Part shown: positions 8,649 through 16,232 of the stretch, piece after piece
Layout: the number at the start of each line of letters is the position of its first letter
How positions within the stretch are numbered: position 1 is the stretch's first letter
Assembly: GCA_018883425.1 (NCBI GenBank)
Contig: VFQY01000013.1
Span: 1 to 34,972 of the forward strand
DNA from: Candidatus Omnitrophota bacterium
Lineage (GTDB): Bacteria; Omnitrophota; Omnitrophia; Omnitrophales; Aquincolibacteriaceae
Direction of reading: 5' to 3'
Length of the DNA: 34,972 nucleotides
Notes under the pieces: model-generated
What the model saw: only the letters and a program-made list of their open reading frames with translations
Database searches by the model: none
Told to the model about the DNA's origin: nothing
Made by a program: the position numbers and the translations under genes

Positions 8649-9368
8649 TTAAAAAGAATACCCGAAGCGCACCGCATCCTCGGCGTATCGATCGGCGGCT
8701 AGCGCCCGGATTTTTTCGGAATAATAATCTCGATAGGATCCGCCCCGGTTCGAGGTGTTAACCCGATCCAGCTGATACTCTTTGATCCCTATTTTTCGGC
8801 AAACGTATTCCATGTCGGCCGCCAGATTTTCGAACCTGCCGACATAATCAGGCTGGAGCAAACCGAAGCGCGTCCGAAGCATACCGCACTGCGACTTAAA
8901 ATGAGCTTCAGACTCGGAATCCGGAATGCTGCACACCGCATGAACAAATTCCTCAAAACTCATTCCAGCGCGGAAAACACCGTATTTTTTCCAAAGCCTG
9001 AAAATACCGTTTTCGTACTCGCCCTGGGTGTATTCGGGATCCTTGAGGATTTTATTAGCATAACAAGAGACGAGTCTGTCCCAGGGATTGCGGGCAAAAG
9101 CGAACTTGAAGTAGCTGGAGCATCGTTTCAGCTTCCAGAGCTGGATCGTCGGGTAGCGAAGCTCATGAATCGAGCCTGTGAGATCGAGTCTTAGTTCGCG
9201 GGCGATAACTTTCTTAACGGCAGAACACGCAACCTTGGGAAAAGGAAAATAGACTGCGCGGCATCCGTGCAGAACGATATTACGGTAGAGGTGGTGATCA
9301 AAGACTCCGTCAAGAGTCCCCAGCCAATGTCTCTCATAGAGTTTTCTCATTTGTTCTCTAAACATCAT
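8649..9368 (-). CDS. Carbohydrate-type sulfotransferase (Sulfotransfer_2 family)
   Basis: A 239-residue protein with the two PAPS-binding signatures of Golgi-type carbohydrate sulfotransferases. The 5'-phosphosulfate loop is YFPFPKVACSAVKKVIA, near residue 40. The 3'-phosphate-binding segment is FKFAFARNPWDRLVSCYANK, near residue 110. A later VGRFENLAADMEYVC stretch is also typical of the chondroitin/heparan/HNK-1 class. There is no membrane anchor, so it is probably cytoplasmic and acts on a lipid-linked or nucleotide-activated sugar before export. Family knowledge says it moves sulfate from PAPS to a hydroxyl on a sugar. The start MMFREQ has no clear Shine-Dalgarno, and a gap of 335 nt precedes it, so it may open a new transcription unit. 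The substrate is unknown. Confidence 0.87.
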   Translation of the reverse strand: MMFREQMRKLYERHWLGTLDGVFDHHLYRNIVLHGCRAVYFPFPKVACSAVKKVIARELRLDLTGSIHELRYPTIQLWKLKRCSSYFKFAFARNPWDRLVSCYANKILKDPEYTQGEYENGIFRLWKKYGVFRAGMSFEEFVHAVCSIPDSESEAHFKSQCGMLRTRFGLLQPDYVGRFENLAADMEYVCRKIGIKEYQLDRVNTSNRGGSYRDYYSEKIRALAADRYAEDAVRFGYSF

Positions 9369-9703
9369 GCTTTATACCGTCCGCGCCATTCTGGATTCTC
9401 CAGGAACATTTCCTTTTATTGAAGTCTGATATTTCGCAAGTCCCGACATCGATTTCTGCGCGTCTCCCAAAACGGCTCTCTTAAGATCCGCGCACGCACT
9501 CTCTTCGTTCCGCGATCACATCAGAATCGATATTTCTGAAAGCGGGAATTTCTCGCGAGCACTGCAGCTCTGCTCAGGGCAGATCCTTCGTGTGACGATC
9601 AGGTTGCATCGACGCGGCTGGAGGGACGGAACCTTCAAGGCACCCCGCGGCTTCCCTTTCTCTTGGGCCGAACTCAAGGGCACCTAAAGGGCATGAACGC
9701 CGC
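9369..9703. other. 335-nt gap, no gene recognised
   Basis: This gap separates the sulfotransferase from the six-TM protein. The only track ORF extending into it (9574-9765, minus) is basic and cysteine-rich without family character, and overlaps the 3' end of the membrane-protein gene. The gap holds one copy of the CGGGGTGCCT word at 9638-9647 (as AGGCACCCCG on plus). I saw no convincing promoter, terminator or RNA gene, although a promoter for the sulfotransferase-flippase-GT operon would be expected here. Confidence 0.5.
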
Positions 9704-10450
9704 TCACACTCCTTCAGCACCTGCGGCGGTCTCAGGCGATTTTCCGGGAAATACCTCCCGCTCATTGTCTGTCCCGCTGCGTGAAATTAAAAATCGTTCA
9801 TGCGCCAAAAGCCCCGACAAAAGAAGCATCAAGCCCGACATTTTCAAGCACCCGTTCAGCACAAACTTAATTTCTGCAAAGACCCTTTGGCGATTCCCGT
9901 CATAAGCGCCCGCAAGCATCACGGCCGTTCCAACGGCGCCGATGAGATAGATGAGCGTCCCCCAAAAAATAGGCTGACGGCATGCATAGGAACCTCTCAG
10001 GGATTCGAGCAGTATCCAACCGCCGGACAAAGCGGCAACAGCAATCATGAACAGGATCCCGGCCCAAACCTTCCCGAAAGATCCAGGTGAATCGACCCCA
10101 TAGGCCACGGTGCTCGGGGCAAAAGACATCACTTGGGAAAGGGCGAGAAAAGCGAAAAAAACCGTCATCGCGCGCCAAACGAATCTGTCACGCCTGCCTT
10201 CACTGAGCGATGAAATTCTGAGACTCGCAAAGATGCAGGCCATAAACACTGCCGCGCCGAATCCTTGAGATAAGTCCTGCTGATGCCGTACGAGCGCGAG
10301 GGAATTCTGAAGGTCAGCCTTTCCGAGCATGAAAGCACCTGCCTGAAAAACCGTGATCATCCCTGCGATCGCCATGAAGAAAGCCATGCGGTCTATTCCC
10401 GCGGGGCAAGCCTTCGGGCCTCGGGGGACGGCATCCGGATCTGTCTCCAT
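9704..10450 (-). CDS. Six-TM inner-membrane protein of unknown function
   Basis: I do not recognise this 248-residue protein. It has six clear hydrophobic segments at about residues 22-42, 60-79, 90-110, 127-149, 160-180 and 194-217. The hydrophilic N-terminus of about 20 residues is cysteine/proline containing, and the C-terminal tail is charged and disordered. There are no obvious catalytic motifs. At this size it is shorter than usual Wzy polymerases and lacks their large periplasmic loop, so I do not call it one. It starts 15 nt after the nucleotide-sugar dehydrogenase stop, with GGAG about 7 nt upstream of the ATG. It is therefore probably co-transcribed with the sugar-precursor genes and may act in glycan assembly or transport. 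Confidence 0.75.
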   Translation of the reverse strand: METDPDAVPRGPKACPAGIDRMAFFMAIAGMITVFQAGAFMLGKADLQNSLALVRHQQDLSQGFGAAVFMACIFASLRISSLSEGRRDRFVWRAMTVFFAFLALSQVMSFAPSTVAYGVDSPGSFGKVWAGILFMIAVAALSGGWILLESLRGSYACRQPIFWGTLIYLIGAVGTAVMLAGAYDGNRQRVFAEIKFVLNGCLKMSGLMLLLSGLLAHERFLISRSGTDNEREVFPGKSPETAAGAEGV

Positions 10451-10465
10451 GAGGTGCTCCGCGCC

Positions 10466-11785
10466 CTAAAGCTGAATAATCTTTTCCGAATGAATACCCC
10501 GGAAAGCATTGCGGGTATCCAGGATCACCGGAAACTGGCGGCATAAGGCTTGACGGTCAAATTTATCGTGATCCGTCAGGAGAATGGCAATGTCTGCGCC
10601 GATCGAACTGTCGGCGGGATCCACGGATTCATAGGTCCGCTGATGAGCTCTAAAAACAGGGGCATACGGGTCCGAATACGTCACGACAGCCCCGAGCTTC
10701 TCCAGCAGCTCGACCACTTCAGCCGCCGGCGACTCGCGGCAGTCTGATACATTTTTTTTGTAGGTCACACCCAAAAGGTGAACCCGCGCCCCTTTAACGG
10801 CTTTGGCGTGTTCATTCAGGATTTCCTGCGCTTTCCGGACGACGAATTCGGGCATTTGGGAATTGATTTCGCTCGCAAGCTCGATGAAACGCGGAGCAAA
10901 ACCGTGACTGCGTGCGGTCCAAGCAAGATAGTGCGGATCAATCGGAATGCAGTGCCCGCCCAGCCCTGGACCGGGATAGAATGGCATGAACCCAAAAGGC
11001 TTGGTTGCCGCGGCATCGACAATCTCCCACACATTCACCCCTAATTTTGCACTCATCTGACAAAGCTCATTGATGAGGCCGATGTTGACGCTGCGGAATG
11101 TATTTTCGAGCAGCTTCACCATTTCGGCCGCCTTGGGCGAGGAAACTGGGTGGACGTGATCGATGGCCAATTTATAAAAGGCTTGCGCCAACCCCGTGCA
11201 GGCCTGCGTAACACCGCCCACGACCTTGGGAATGTTCTTCGTACCAAACTTGGCATTACCCGGATCGACACGCTCAGGTGAAAAGGCCAGGAAGAAATCC
11301 TCTCCGACTTTGAGCCCCTTAGCCTCCAACATTGGCTGGATCACTTCTTCGGTCGTTCCGGGATAGGTCGTACTTTCAAGAATGATCAGCATCCCGGGGT
11401 GAACATAATCGGCAATGTGCTTTGCCGCTGAGACAATATAAGTCATGTCAGGATCTTTGGATTTACCCAGAGGCGTCGGCACGCAGATGTTCACGGTATC
11501 CAGATCCTTGAGCACGCTGAAATCGGCGGTAGCCTTCAGTTTACCGCTTTCGACGAGATCCGCGACGTCCCGGTCAGGGACATCCAGGATATAGGATTTA
11601 CCCTGATTGAGCGCTTTGACTTTATCACGGTCGACATCGATGCCTACGACCTGAATTCCGACTTTTGCGAACTCAACAGCCAGAGGAAGACCGACATAGC
11701 CTAATCCGATAACGCCAGCCTTGAGAGTTTTACGGTTCATCTTTTGCTCGAGAGAGCTTCGGGAATCTTTCACGATTGCGGTCAT
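10466..11785 (-). CDS. Nucleotide-sugar 6-dehydrogenase (WbpA/WecC-like)
   Basis: A 439-residue UDP-sugar dehydrogenase that oxidises C6 of a UDP-hexose twice with NAD+ to give the uronate. The NAD-binding glycine motif is GVIGLGYVGLP (residues about 24-34), followed by acidic VVGIDVD. CVPTPLG, ESTTYPGTT and AFSPERVDPGN are family motifs. The catalytic cysteine sits in GPGLGGHCIPIDP (Cys about 279). The sequence is closer in style to UDP-GlcNAc/ManNAc dehydrogenases (WbpA, WecC, TviB) than to classical UDP-glucose dehydrogenase, but substrate cannot be settled by eye. The ATG at 11785 has an excellent AGGAGGTGG Shine-Dalgarno 4 nt upstream, although a 16-residue extension precedes the conserved core. 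With glmS and the epimerase it suggests a UDP-amino-uronate supply. Confidence 0.92.
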   Translation of the reverse strand: MTAIVKDSRSSLEQKMNRKTLKAGVIGLGYVGLPLAVEFAKVGIQVVGIDVDRDKVKALNQGKSYILDVPDRDVADLVESGKLKATADFSVLKDLDTVNICVPTPLGKSKDPDMTYIVSAAKHIADYVHPGMLIILESTTYPGTTEEVIQPMLEAKGLKVGEDFFLAFSPERVDPGNAKFGTKNIPKVVGGVTQACTGLAQAFYKLAIDHVHPVSSPKAAEMVKLLENTFRSVNIGLINELCQMSAKLGVNVWEIVDAAATKPFGFMPFYPGPGLGGHCIPIDPHYLAWTARSHGFAPRFIELASEINSQMPEFVVRKAQEILNEHAKAVKGARVHLLGVTYKKNVSDCRESPAAEVVELLEKLGAVVTYSDPYAPVFRAHQRTYESVDPADSSIGADIAILLTDHDKFDRQALCRQFPVILDTRNAFRGIHSEKIIQL

Positions 11786-11789
11786 AAAG

Positions 11790-11798
11790 CCACCTCCT
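11790..11798 (-). promoter_or_regulatory. Strong ribosome binding site for the nucleotide-sugar dehydrogenase
   Basis: AGGAGGTGG reads nearly perfectly against the 16S 3' end and sits 4 nt before the ATG at 11785. It supports that start rather than the internal Met that lies closer to the Rossmann fold. Confidence 0.7.
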
Positions 11799-11904
11799 CT
11801 ATCAAGTATGAATCACTCAAAACAGGTCACCCGCGCCTCGGCCCCGCGATTTGGGGATGACATCATTAAAGCCGTTCACATCAGGGCAATGCACTCTTGA
11901 ACCT

Positions 11905-13743
11905 CTATTCAACGGTGACACTCTTGGCCAGATTTCGCGGCTGATCCACATCCGTACCTCGAAGCACTGCAACGTAATAGGCAAGATACTGAAGAGGGAG
12001 AACCGTCAGAAGCGGCGATAAAGCTTCATCGCACTTCGGTACGTAAAGAACCTCCTCAGCATGTGCCTTGATCGCTTCATCACCGTCCGAGGCAAGGGCA
12101 ATCACTCGGCCCTTTCTGGCCCTTACTTCCTGTATATTCGAAACCATTTTTTCGTAAACAACCGATTCAGTAACGATGCACACCACCGGCATTTTTTCAT
12201 CGATCAGAGCGATGGGCCCGTGCTTCATCTCGCCGGCAGGGTGCCCCGTGGCATGGATATAAGCTATTTCCTTAATCTTGAGTGCACCTTCATAGGCGTT
12301 GGGATAATTAATACCTCGCCCAAGGAACAGAAAATCGCGCGCTTCGTAGAATTTTTGGGCGGTGTGCCGCACGAGTTCCTTGCGGCCGATGACGGTCTGC
12401 ATTTTTTCGGGAAGTCTGCGGAATTCCTCTTTGAGTTCCGAGCATCGCGCCTCGCTCAGACGCCCTCGGACTTTTCCCCAGAAAAGGCTAAGGGCAAACA
12501 GCACACCGATTTGAGCGGTATAAGCTTTCGTCGAGGCTACGCCGATTTCCGGGCCGGCATGTGTAAAGATAACCCCGTCGGATTCCCGGGCGATCGTACT
12601 GCCGAGTACGTTGCAGACGGCGAGCGTTTTGAAACCCTTTTCTTTCCCCTGCCTCAAGCCCATCAGGGTATCGATCGTTTCGCCCGATTGAGTTATCGAA
12701 AGGACCTGCGTGTTCTTTTGCGGCAGGAGACCTCGGTAGCGGAATTCAGAGGAAACATCGACCTCCGTTGGGATCCCGGCTAGATTTTCGAAGAGGAATT
12801 TTGCCGTGAGTGCGGCGTGCCAGGAAGTGCCGCAAGCCTGAATGATCAAGCGCTCGGTCTGGATCAGTTCTTTTTCATCGAAATTCAGAACATCGAAGAT
12901 GCTCTTGTTCGGGCCCTGAGCCAGACGCGAAGCGTAAATGCGCTCGATCACCTGCGGCTGTTCCTCGATCTCCTTGAGCATAAAGTGATCGAAACCCTCT
13001 TTGCTGGCAGCCTTTGCGTCCCAGTCGATGCGGGTCACCACGGGGCTGATCTCTCGGCCCGAGGTCGTCGAAACTCTGACGCCGTCCTGAGTCAGGATCA
13101 CCATCTGATCATCCTCGAGGAAGATCACATCCCGCGTATAATCAATCAGAGCAGGCGCATCGGACGCGATGAAATTCTCCCCCTGCCCCAGCCCAACGAC
13201 CAAGGGACTGCCCTTGCGTGCAGCGATAAATTTACCGGGTTCGAGCGCGCTGATCACGCAAAACGCGTAGGTGCCGCGGATTTCACGGATCGCCTGCTTG
13301 ACTGATTCCTCCAGAGTTTGCCCCATCTTGATGTGATACTTCTCGATGAGTTTGACGAGAACTTCGGTGTCGGTGTCGGACTGAAAAACATAACCGGCTT
13401 CCATGAGCCGAACCTTTAGCTCGGCGTGATTCTCGATAATGCCGTTGTGAACAAGGGCTACTTTCTTTTCAGGGTCCGCGTGAGGATGCGCATTCTTTTG
13501 GTTCGGCTCACCGTGAGTCGCCCAACGCGTGTGTCCGATGCCTAGCTGCCCCGATACAGGGTGCTCCTGAACGAGTTTACGCAGGTTCGAAAGCTTGCCG
13601 CTCTCCTTCAGGATCGTGATGGTTCCGGATCCCAGCGTCGCAATCCCGGCAGAGTCGTATCCCCGGTACTCAAGACGCGAAAGAGCATTAAGAAGAACTG
13701 TATCGACCTTTTCGCGTCCGACGTATCCTACAATGCCGCACAT
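11905..13743 (-). CDS. glmS: Glutamine--fructose-6-phosphate aminotransferase (isomerizing)
   Basis: A 612-residue full-length GlmS, which makes glucosamine-6-phosphate from fructose-6-phosphate and glutamine, the entry to UDP-GlcNAc. The N-terminal glutaminase starts MCGIVGYVG with the catalytic Cys right after the initiator Met, then LEYRGYDSAGIA, GHTRWATHGEP and VHNGIIENH. Two SIS sugar-isomerase domains follow, with ACGTSWHAAL, SITQSGETIDT, STKAYTAQ, LGRGINYPNAYEGALKIKEIAY and HGPIALI. The C-terminus ends LAKSVTVE as is usual for the family. GAGGGG lies about 6 nt upstream of the ATG. It sits between the epimerase and the dehydrogenase, which suggests dedicated amino-sugar supply for the glycan as well as for peptidoglycan. 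I saw no glmS ribozyme; the upstream gap is only 77 nt. Confidence 0.98.
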   Translation of the reverse strand: MCGIVGYVGREKVDTVLLNALSRLEYRGYDSAGIATLGSGTITILKESGKLSNLRKLVQEHPVSGQLGIGHTRWATHGEPNQKNAHPHADPEKKVALVHNGIIENHAELKVRLMEAGYVFQSDTDTEVLVKLIEKYHIKMGQTLEESVKQAIREIRGTYAFCVISALEPGKFIAARKGSPLVVGLGQGENFIASDAPALIDYTRDVIFLEDDQMVILTQDGVRVSTTSGREISPVVTRIDWDAKAASKEGFDHFMLKEIEEQPQVIERIYASRLAQGPNKSIFDVLNFDEKELIQTERLIIQACGTSWHAALTAKFLFENLAGIPTEVDVSSEFRYRGLLPQKNTQVLSITQSGETIDTLMGLRQGKEKGFKTLAVCNVLGSTIARESDGVIFTHAGPEIGVASTKAYTAQIGVLFALSLFWGKVRGRLSEARCSELKEEFRRLPEKMQTVIGRKELVRHTAQKFYEARDFLFLGRGINYPNAYEGALKIKEIAYIHATGHPAGEMKHGPIALIDEKMPVVCIVTESVVYEKMVSNIQEVRARKGRVIALASDGDEAIKAHAEEVLYVPKCDEALSPLLTVLPLQYLAYYVAVLRGTDVDQPRNLAKSVTVE

Positions 13744-13765
13744 GTGAACCCCTCGATTTGGCCGA

Positions 13766-13791
13766 CCCGCTCAGCCGTAAGAGCGAGCGGG
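13766..13791 (-). promoter_or_regulatory. Hairpin in the glmS 5' leader (weak)
   Basis: CCCGCTC and GAGCGGG flank a 12-base loop in the 77-nt spacer between the epimerase stop and glmS. On the minus strand it has no following T-tract, so it is not a standard terminator. It ends about 20 nt before the glmS start and could influence ribosome loading. Evidence is only the inverted repeat. Confidence 0.25.
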
Positions 13792-13820
13792 CAGTCATCC
13801 GAGCTGCCGAGCAGCCCGTT

Positions 13821-14774
13821 CTATTTTTTCCGTTTTGTTTTTAGGGCGTCGTATTTTAAAAACCAAGCCGCTGTTTTCTCGAGTCCTTCGACGAAACGCG
13901 TCTGCACTTTGAAGCCCAGTATTTTTTTAGCTTTTGAGATATCCGCGAGCGTCCGCCTGATGTCGCCTGCCCGCTTGGGCTTGAATATCGGCTTGACCTT
14001 TTCCTTGCCGAGAATCCGCTGGAGCTCACGGTACATGTCGAGAACTGAGAATTCTTCATGACAGGCAATATTGATCACTTCACCGTCTGCTTTCGGCGAT
14101 TTCATCGCCAGCAGATTTCCTGAGACCACATTGTCGACATAAGAAAAGTCCCGGGATTGGCGTCCATCCCAATGGATCTCGGGTGATTCGTCTTTAAGCA
14201 GCGCTTCCATAAAAATCGGAATCACCGCTGAATACTTCGATTCCGGATTCTGCCTCGGTCCAAAAACATTGAAATATCTGAGCGATACGGTCTGGAGTCC
14301 ATAAAGGTTGGAAAATATTTTGCAGTAGTACTCGCCCATAATCTTAGTTGCCGCATAAGGTGAGCACGGTCCGGGCAAGTGCGTTTCCCGAAGAACAGGC
14401 TCGCGCGATTCGCCGTAAACGGAAGAGGAGGAGGAGAAAACGAACCGTCTAACACCCAGGTCTCTGGCAGCAATCAGGAGATTGAGCGTGCCTCCGACGT
14501 TGATGTCGTTGGTCTCGACAGGATTATCAACGGAACGCAGGACGGCACGGGCTGCGGCGAAATGAAAGACACCGTCAATTCCCTTCATGGCAGAGCGGAC
14601 CTTGGAGACATCGCGAATATCCCCCAAGATAAAGTCTACGCCGCGCGGAATGTTATGGGCATACCCCGTGGAAAGGTTATCCAGAATTCGAACTTCGTGA
14701 GTTTTTTTAAGAAGCGCTTCGACGAGATTAGAGCCGATAAAACCCGCTCCGCCGGTCACCAGATATTTGGGCAT
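13821..14774 (-). CDS. NAD-dependent epimerase/dehydratase (GalE/WbpP-like UDP-sugar 4-epimerase)
   Basis: A 317-residue extended short-chain dehydrogenase. The NAD-binding motif is TGGAGFIGSN (residues 7-16), and the catalytic Ser region is FSSSSSVYGES. The catalytic pair is Tyr140-x3-Lys144 in SPYAATK. RYFNVFGPRQNPESKYSAVIP and the SRDFSYVDNVV motif match UDP-GlcNAc(A) 4-epimerases such as WbpP and relatives. The expected reaction is C4 epimerisation of a UDP-sugar, possibly UDP-GlcNAc or UDP-GlcNAcA, the latter made by the neighbouring dehydrogenase. Substrate is inferred. The gene starts after a 391-nt gap, so it may be the first gene of the sugar-precursor operon (epimerase, glmS, dehydrogenase, membrane protein). 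Confidence 0.9.
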   Translation of the reverse strand: MPKYLVTGGAGFIGSNLVEALLKKTHEVRILDNLSTGYAHNIPRGVDFILGDIRDVSKVRSAMKGIDGVFHFAAARAVLRSVDNPVETNDINVGGTLNLLIAARDLGVRRFVFSSSSSVYGESREPVLRETHLPGPCSPYAATKIMGEYYCKIFSNLYGLQTVSLRYFNVFGPRQNPESKYSAVIPIFMEALLKDESPEIHWDGRQSRDFSYVDNVVSGNLLAMKSPKADGEVINIACHEEFSVLDMYRELQRILGKEKVKPIFKPKRAGDIRRTLADISKAKKILGFKVQTRFVEGLEKTAAWFLKYDALKTKRKK

Positions 14775-15165
14775 TCGTTCATCCTTTTCTTACGCCGTTC
14801 AGAATCTTTTTTAAAATCCTCAGCCGGTCTGAATCAGGCACCCCCTAGCGTGCCTGCTCGCCCCCCCAGGGTAGACCCCAGATAGGATCACAAGTCCGTC
14901 ATCCACGGAAAAGTTCAGGGATCTATTCGGTGAGACGTCATGCCGAGATTGACTTGATTTGCGGTCACCTGACTGGAGCGCTAATTTCAGATTTGAGAGA
15001 TCCGACGACAATGGTCTAGCTTATCAAAAAATCGATCAAAAAGAAACATCCAACCCGATTCTGATGCCTGGGGATTGCGGACCTCACCCCGCCGACCTGA
15101 ACGAGGGGCTAAAAGGGGCTTCTAACACCTGCAAAAGAGCATTTAAACGTCTTTCTAGAAACAAC
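14775..15165. other. 391-nt gap, no gene recognised; carries a palindrome
   Basis: The gap lies between def and the epimerase gene. It includes the palindrome at 14835-14856 and AT-rich runs near 15025-15045. The minus ORF at 14820-15011 has no family character. A promoter for the epimerase-glmS operon is expected here, but no -35/-10 pair was convincing. Confidence 0.5.
14835..14856. repeat. Palindrome, GGGGTGCCT family
   Basis: CAGGCAC-CCCCTAGC-GTGCCTG is a 7-bp perfect inverted repeat with an 8-base loop. On the minus strand it ends GGGGGTGCCTG, sharing GGGGTGCCTG with the site at 5833. No T-tract follows, so it does not look like a simple terminator. Confidence 0.45.
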
Positions 15166-15672
15166 TTATACTTTCTTTGATCGCTGCACCCTGGGGTACA
15201 TATCCGTCTTGAGACAAACCACCCGGTCGAGAAAAAGAACTCCGTTCAGATGATCGAGTTCGTGCTGAATGCAGACAGCCTCGATTCCTTCGAACCTGTC
15301 CCGGTGAATTTTACCAAATTCGTCTTGCCATTTTAATGCTACCCACTCCGACCTTTTCAGATCCGCCGTGTACTCCGGTAAACTCATGCAGCCCTCACGG
15401 CTGACTTTGGTTCCGCCCTGATCCTGTATTTCAGGGTTCACGAGAACAAGCCGCACAGCACCCTGGACCCGCGCTGAAACGTCAACGAGGGCAAGCCTCT
15501 TGGCGATTCCAATCTGCGGGGCGGCGATGCCGATCCCATGCTTCTGCCTTCTCATCACAGAATCGAGGCGATTGACCAGGTCGATCAAGTGCTGATCAAA
15601 ATGGAGTATATCCGAGCAGGCCCCGCGGAGAACCGGGTCGGGAAAAAGAACAATTCGGGTCTGGCGGTTCAT
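15166..15672 (-). CDS. def: Peptide deformylase
   Basis: A 168-residue enzyme that removes the formyl group from new proteins. All three motifs are present: GIGIAAPQIG (about 46-55), EGCMSLP (93-99, metal-binding Cys) and HELDH (137-141, two metal His and the catalytic Glu). The track starts one codon earlier at a TTG. The ATG at 15672 shares one base with the stop of the ACT-domain gene (TGATG), which is a typical re-initiation junction, so I use it. The sequence around motif 2 (EGCMSL rather than EGCLS) is a mild variant. It is followed by a long gap, making it the last gene of this operon. Confidence 0.97.
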   Translation of the reverse strand: MNRQTRIVLFPDPVLRGACSDILHFDQHLIDLVNRLDSVMRRQKHGIGIAAPQIGIAKRLALVDVSARVQGAVRLVLVNPEIQDQGGTKVSREGCMSLPEYTADLKRSEWVALKWQDEFGKIHRDRFEGIEAVCIQHELDHLNGVLFLDRVVCLKTDMYPRVQRSKKV

Positions 15673-16223
15673 CAAAGCTCCAGCTGCTCCACAGGACGAA
15701 TTTTGATATCGACATGCATGCGCCGCCCGAGGAGAGTCAGCTCCTTTTGTAGTTTTTCAGCAGGTGCTCGTCCCTGCGGAACGTCGACCTCAAGAGCTGC
15801 GACGTAGATCGCGCGGCCGCGGCCGGGAAGAATCTTGCAATTCAGATCCGTAATATTCATTTTTCTCTTCGAAAAAAATTCACTCAGACCATAAACAATT
15901 CCCGTGCGGTCAGCGCCGGCAGCTGTCAGCATGAGGGTCTGCGTTCGGCGCTCATGCTTCGGACGAGCGGACTTGACATCCCTCTTGAGATTACGCCATG
16001 AGACAGAAAGCCCGGAAGATTCCAGCAAAGCACAAGAGTTCTTGACGGCAGCTTCGGCTTCTTTTCCGCGCGTGTCGACTATGAGGACCATAGCCAGCTG
16101 ACCTCCCAGAATCGTCATGCTGACATCCTGCAGGTTGGCCCCCGCTTTATAGAGAATTCCTGTAATTTCAGCGATGATGCCTGGGCGATCCAGCCCCGTC
16201 ACCGTCACGACTGATTGCGCCAT
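15672..16223 (-). CDS. Double ACT-domain protein, GcvR-like
   Basis: A 183-residue protein made of two ACT domains. The first is VVTVTGLDRPGIIAEITGILYKAGANLQDVSM (about 5-37, continuing to about 85). The second is LMLTAAGADRTGIVYGLSEFFSKRKMNITDL (about 98-128), ending near residue 175. The two-ACT layout and size match the glycine-cleavage repressor GcvR and related amino-acid-sensing proteins. No DNA-binding domain is visible, so any regulatory action would be through a partner. Coupling to def by a TGATG junction suggests shared expression rather than shared function. The ligand is unknown. Confidence 0.85.
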   Translation of the reverse strand: MAQSVVTVTGLDRPGIIAEITGILYKAGANLQDVSMTILGGQLAMVLIVDTRGKEAEAAVKNSCALLESSGLSVSWRNLKRDVKSARPKHERRTQTLMLTAAGADRTGIVYGLSEFFSKRKMNITDLNCKILPGRGRAIYVAALEVDVPQGRAPAEKLQKELTLLGRRMHVDIKIRPVEQLEL

Positions 16224-16232
16224 AAAGGCCTC

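Noticed and set aside
9704-10450. Six-TM protein as the Wzy polymerase
   Set aside because: Too short, no large periplasmic loop and no polymerase motif; left as unknown.
11744-11905. glmS ribozyme or riboswitch near glmS
   Set aside because: This is downstream of glmS on the minus strand; the true leader is only 77 nt and lacks the ribozyme core.
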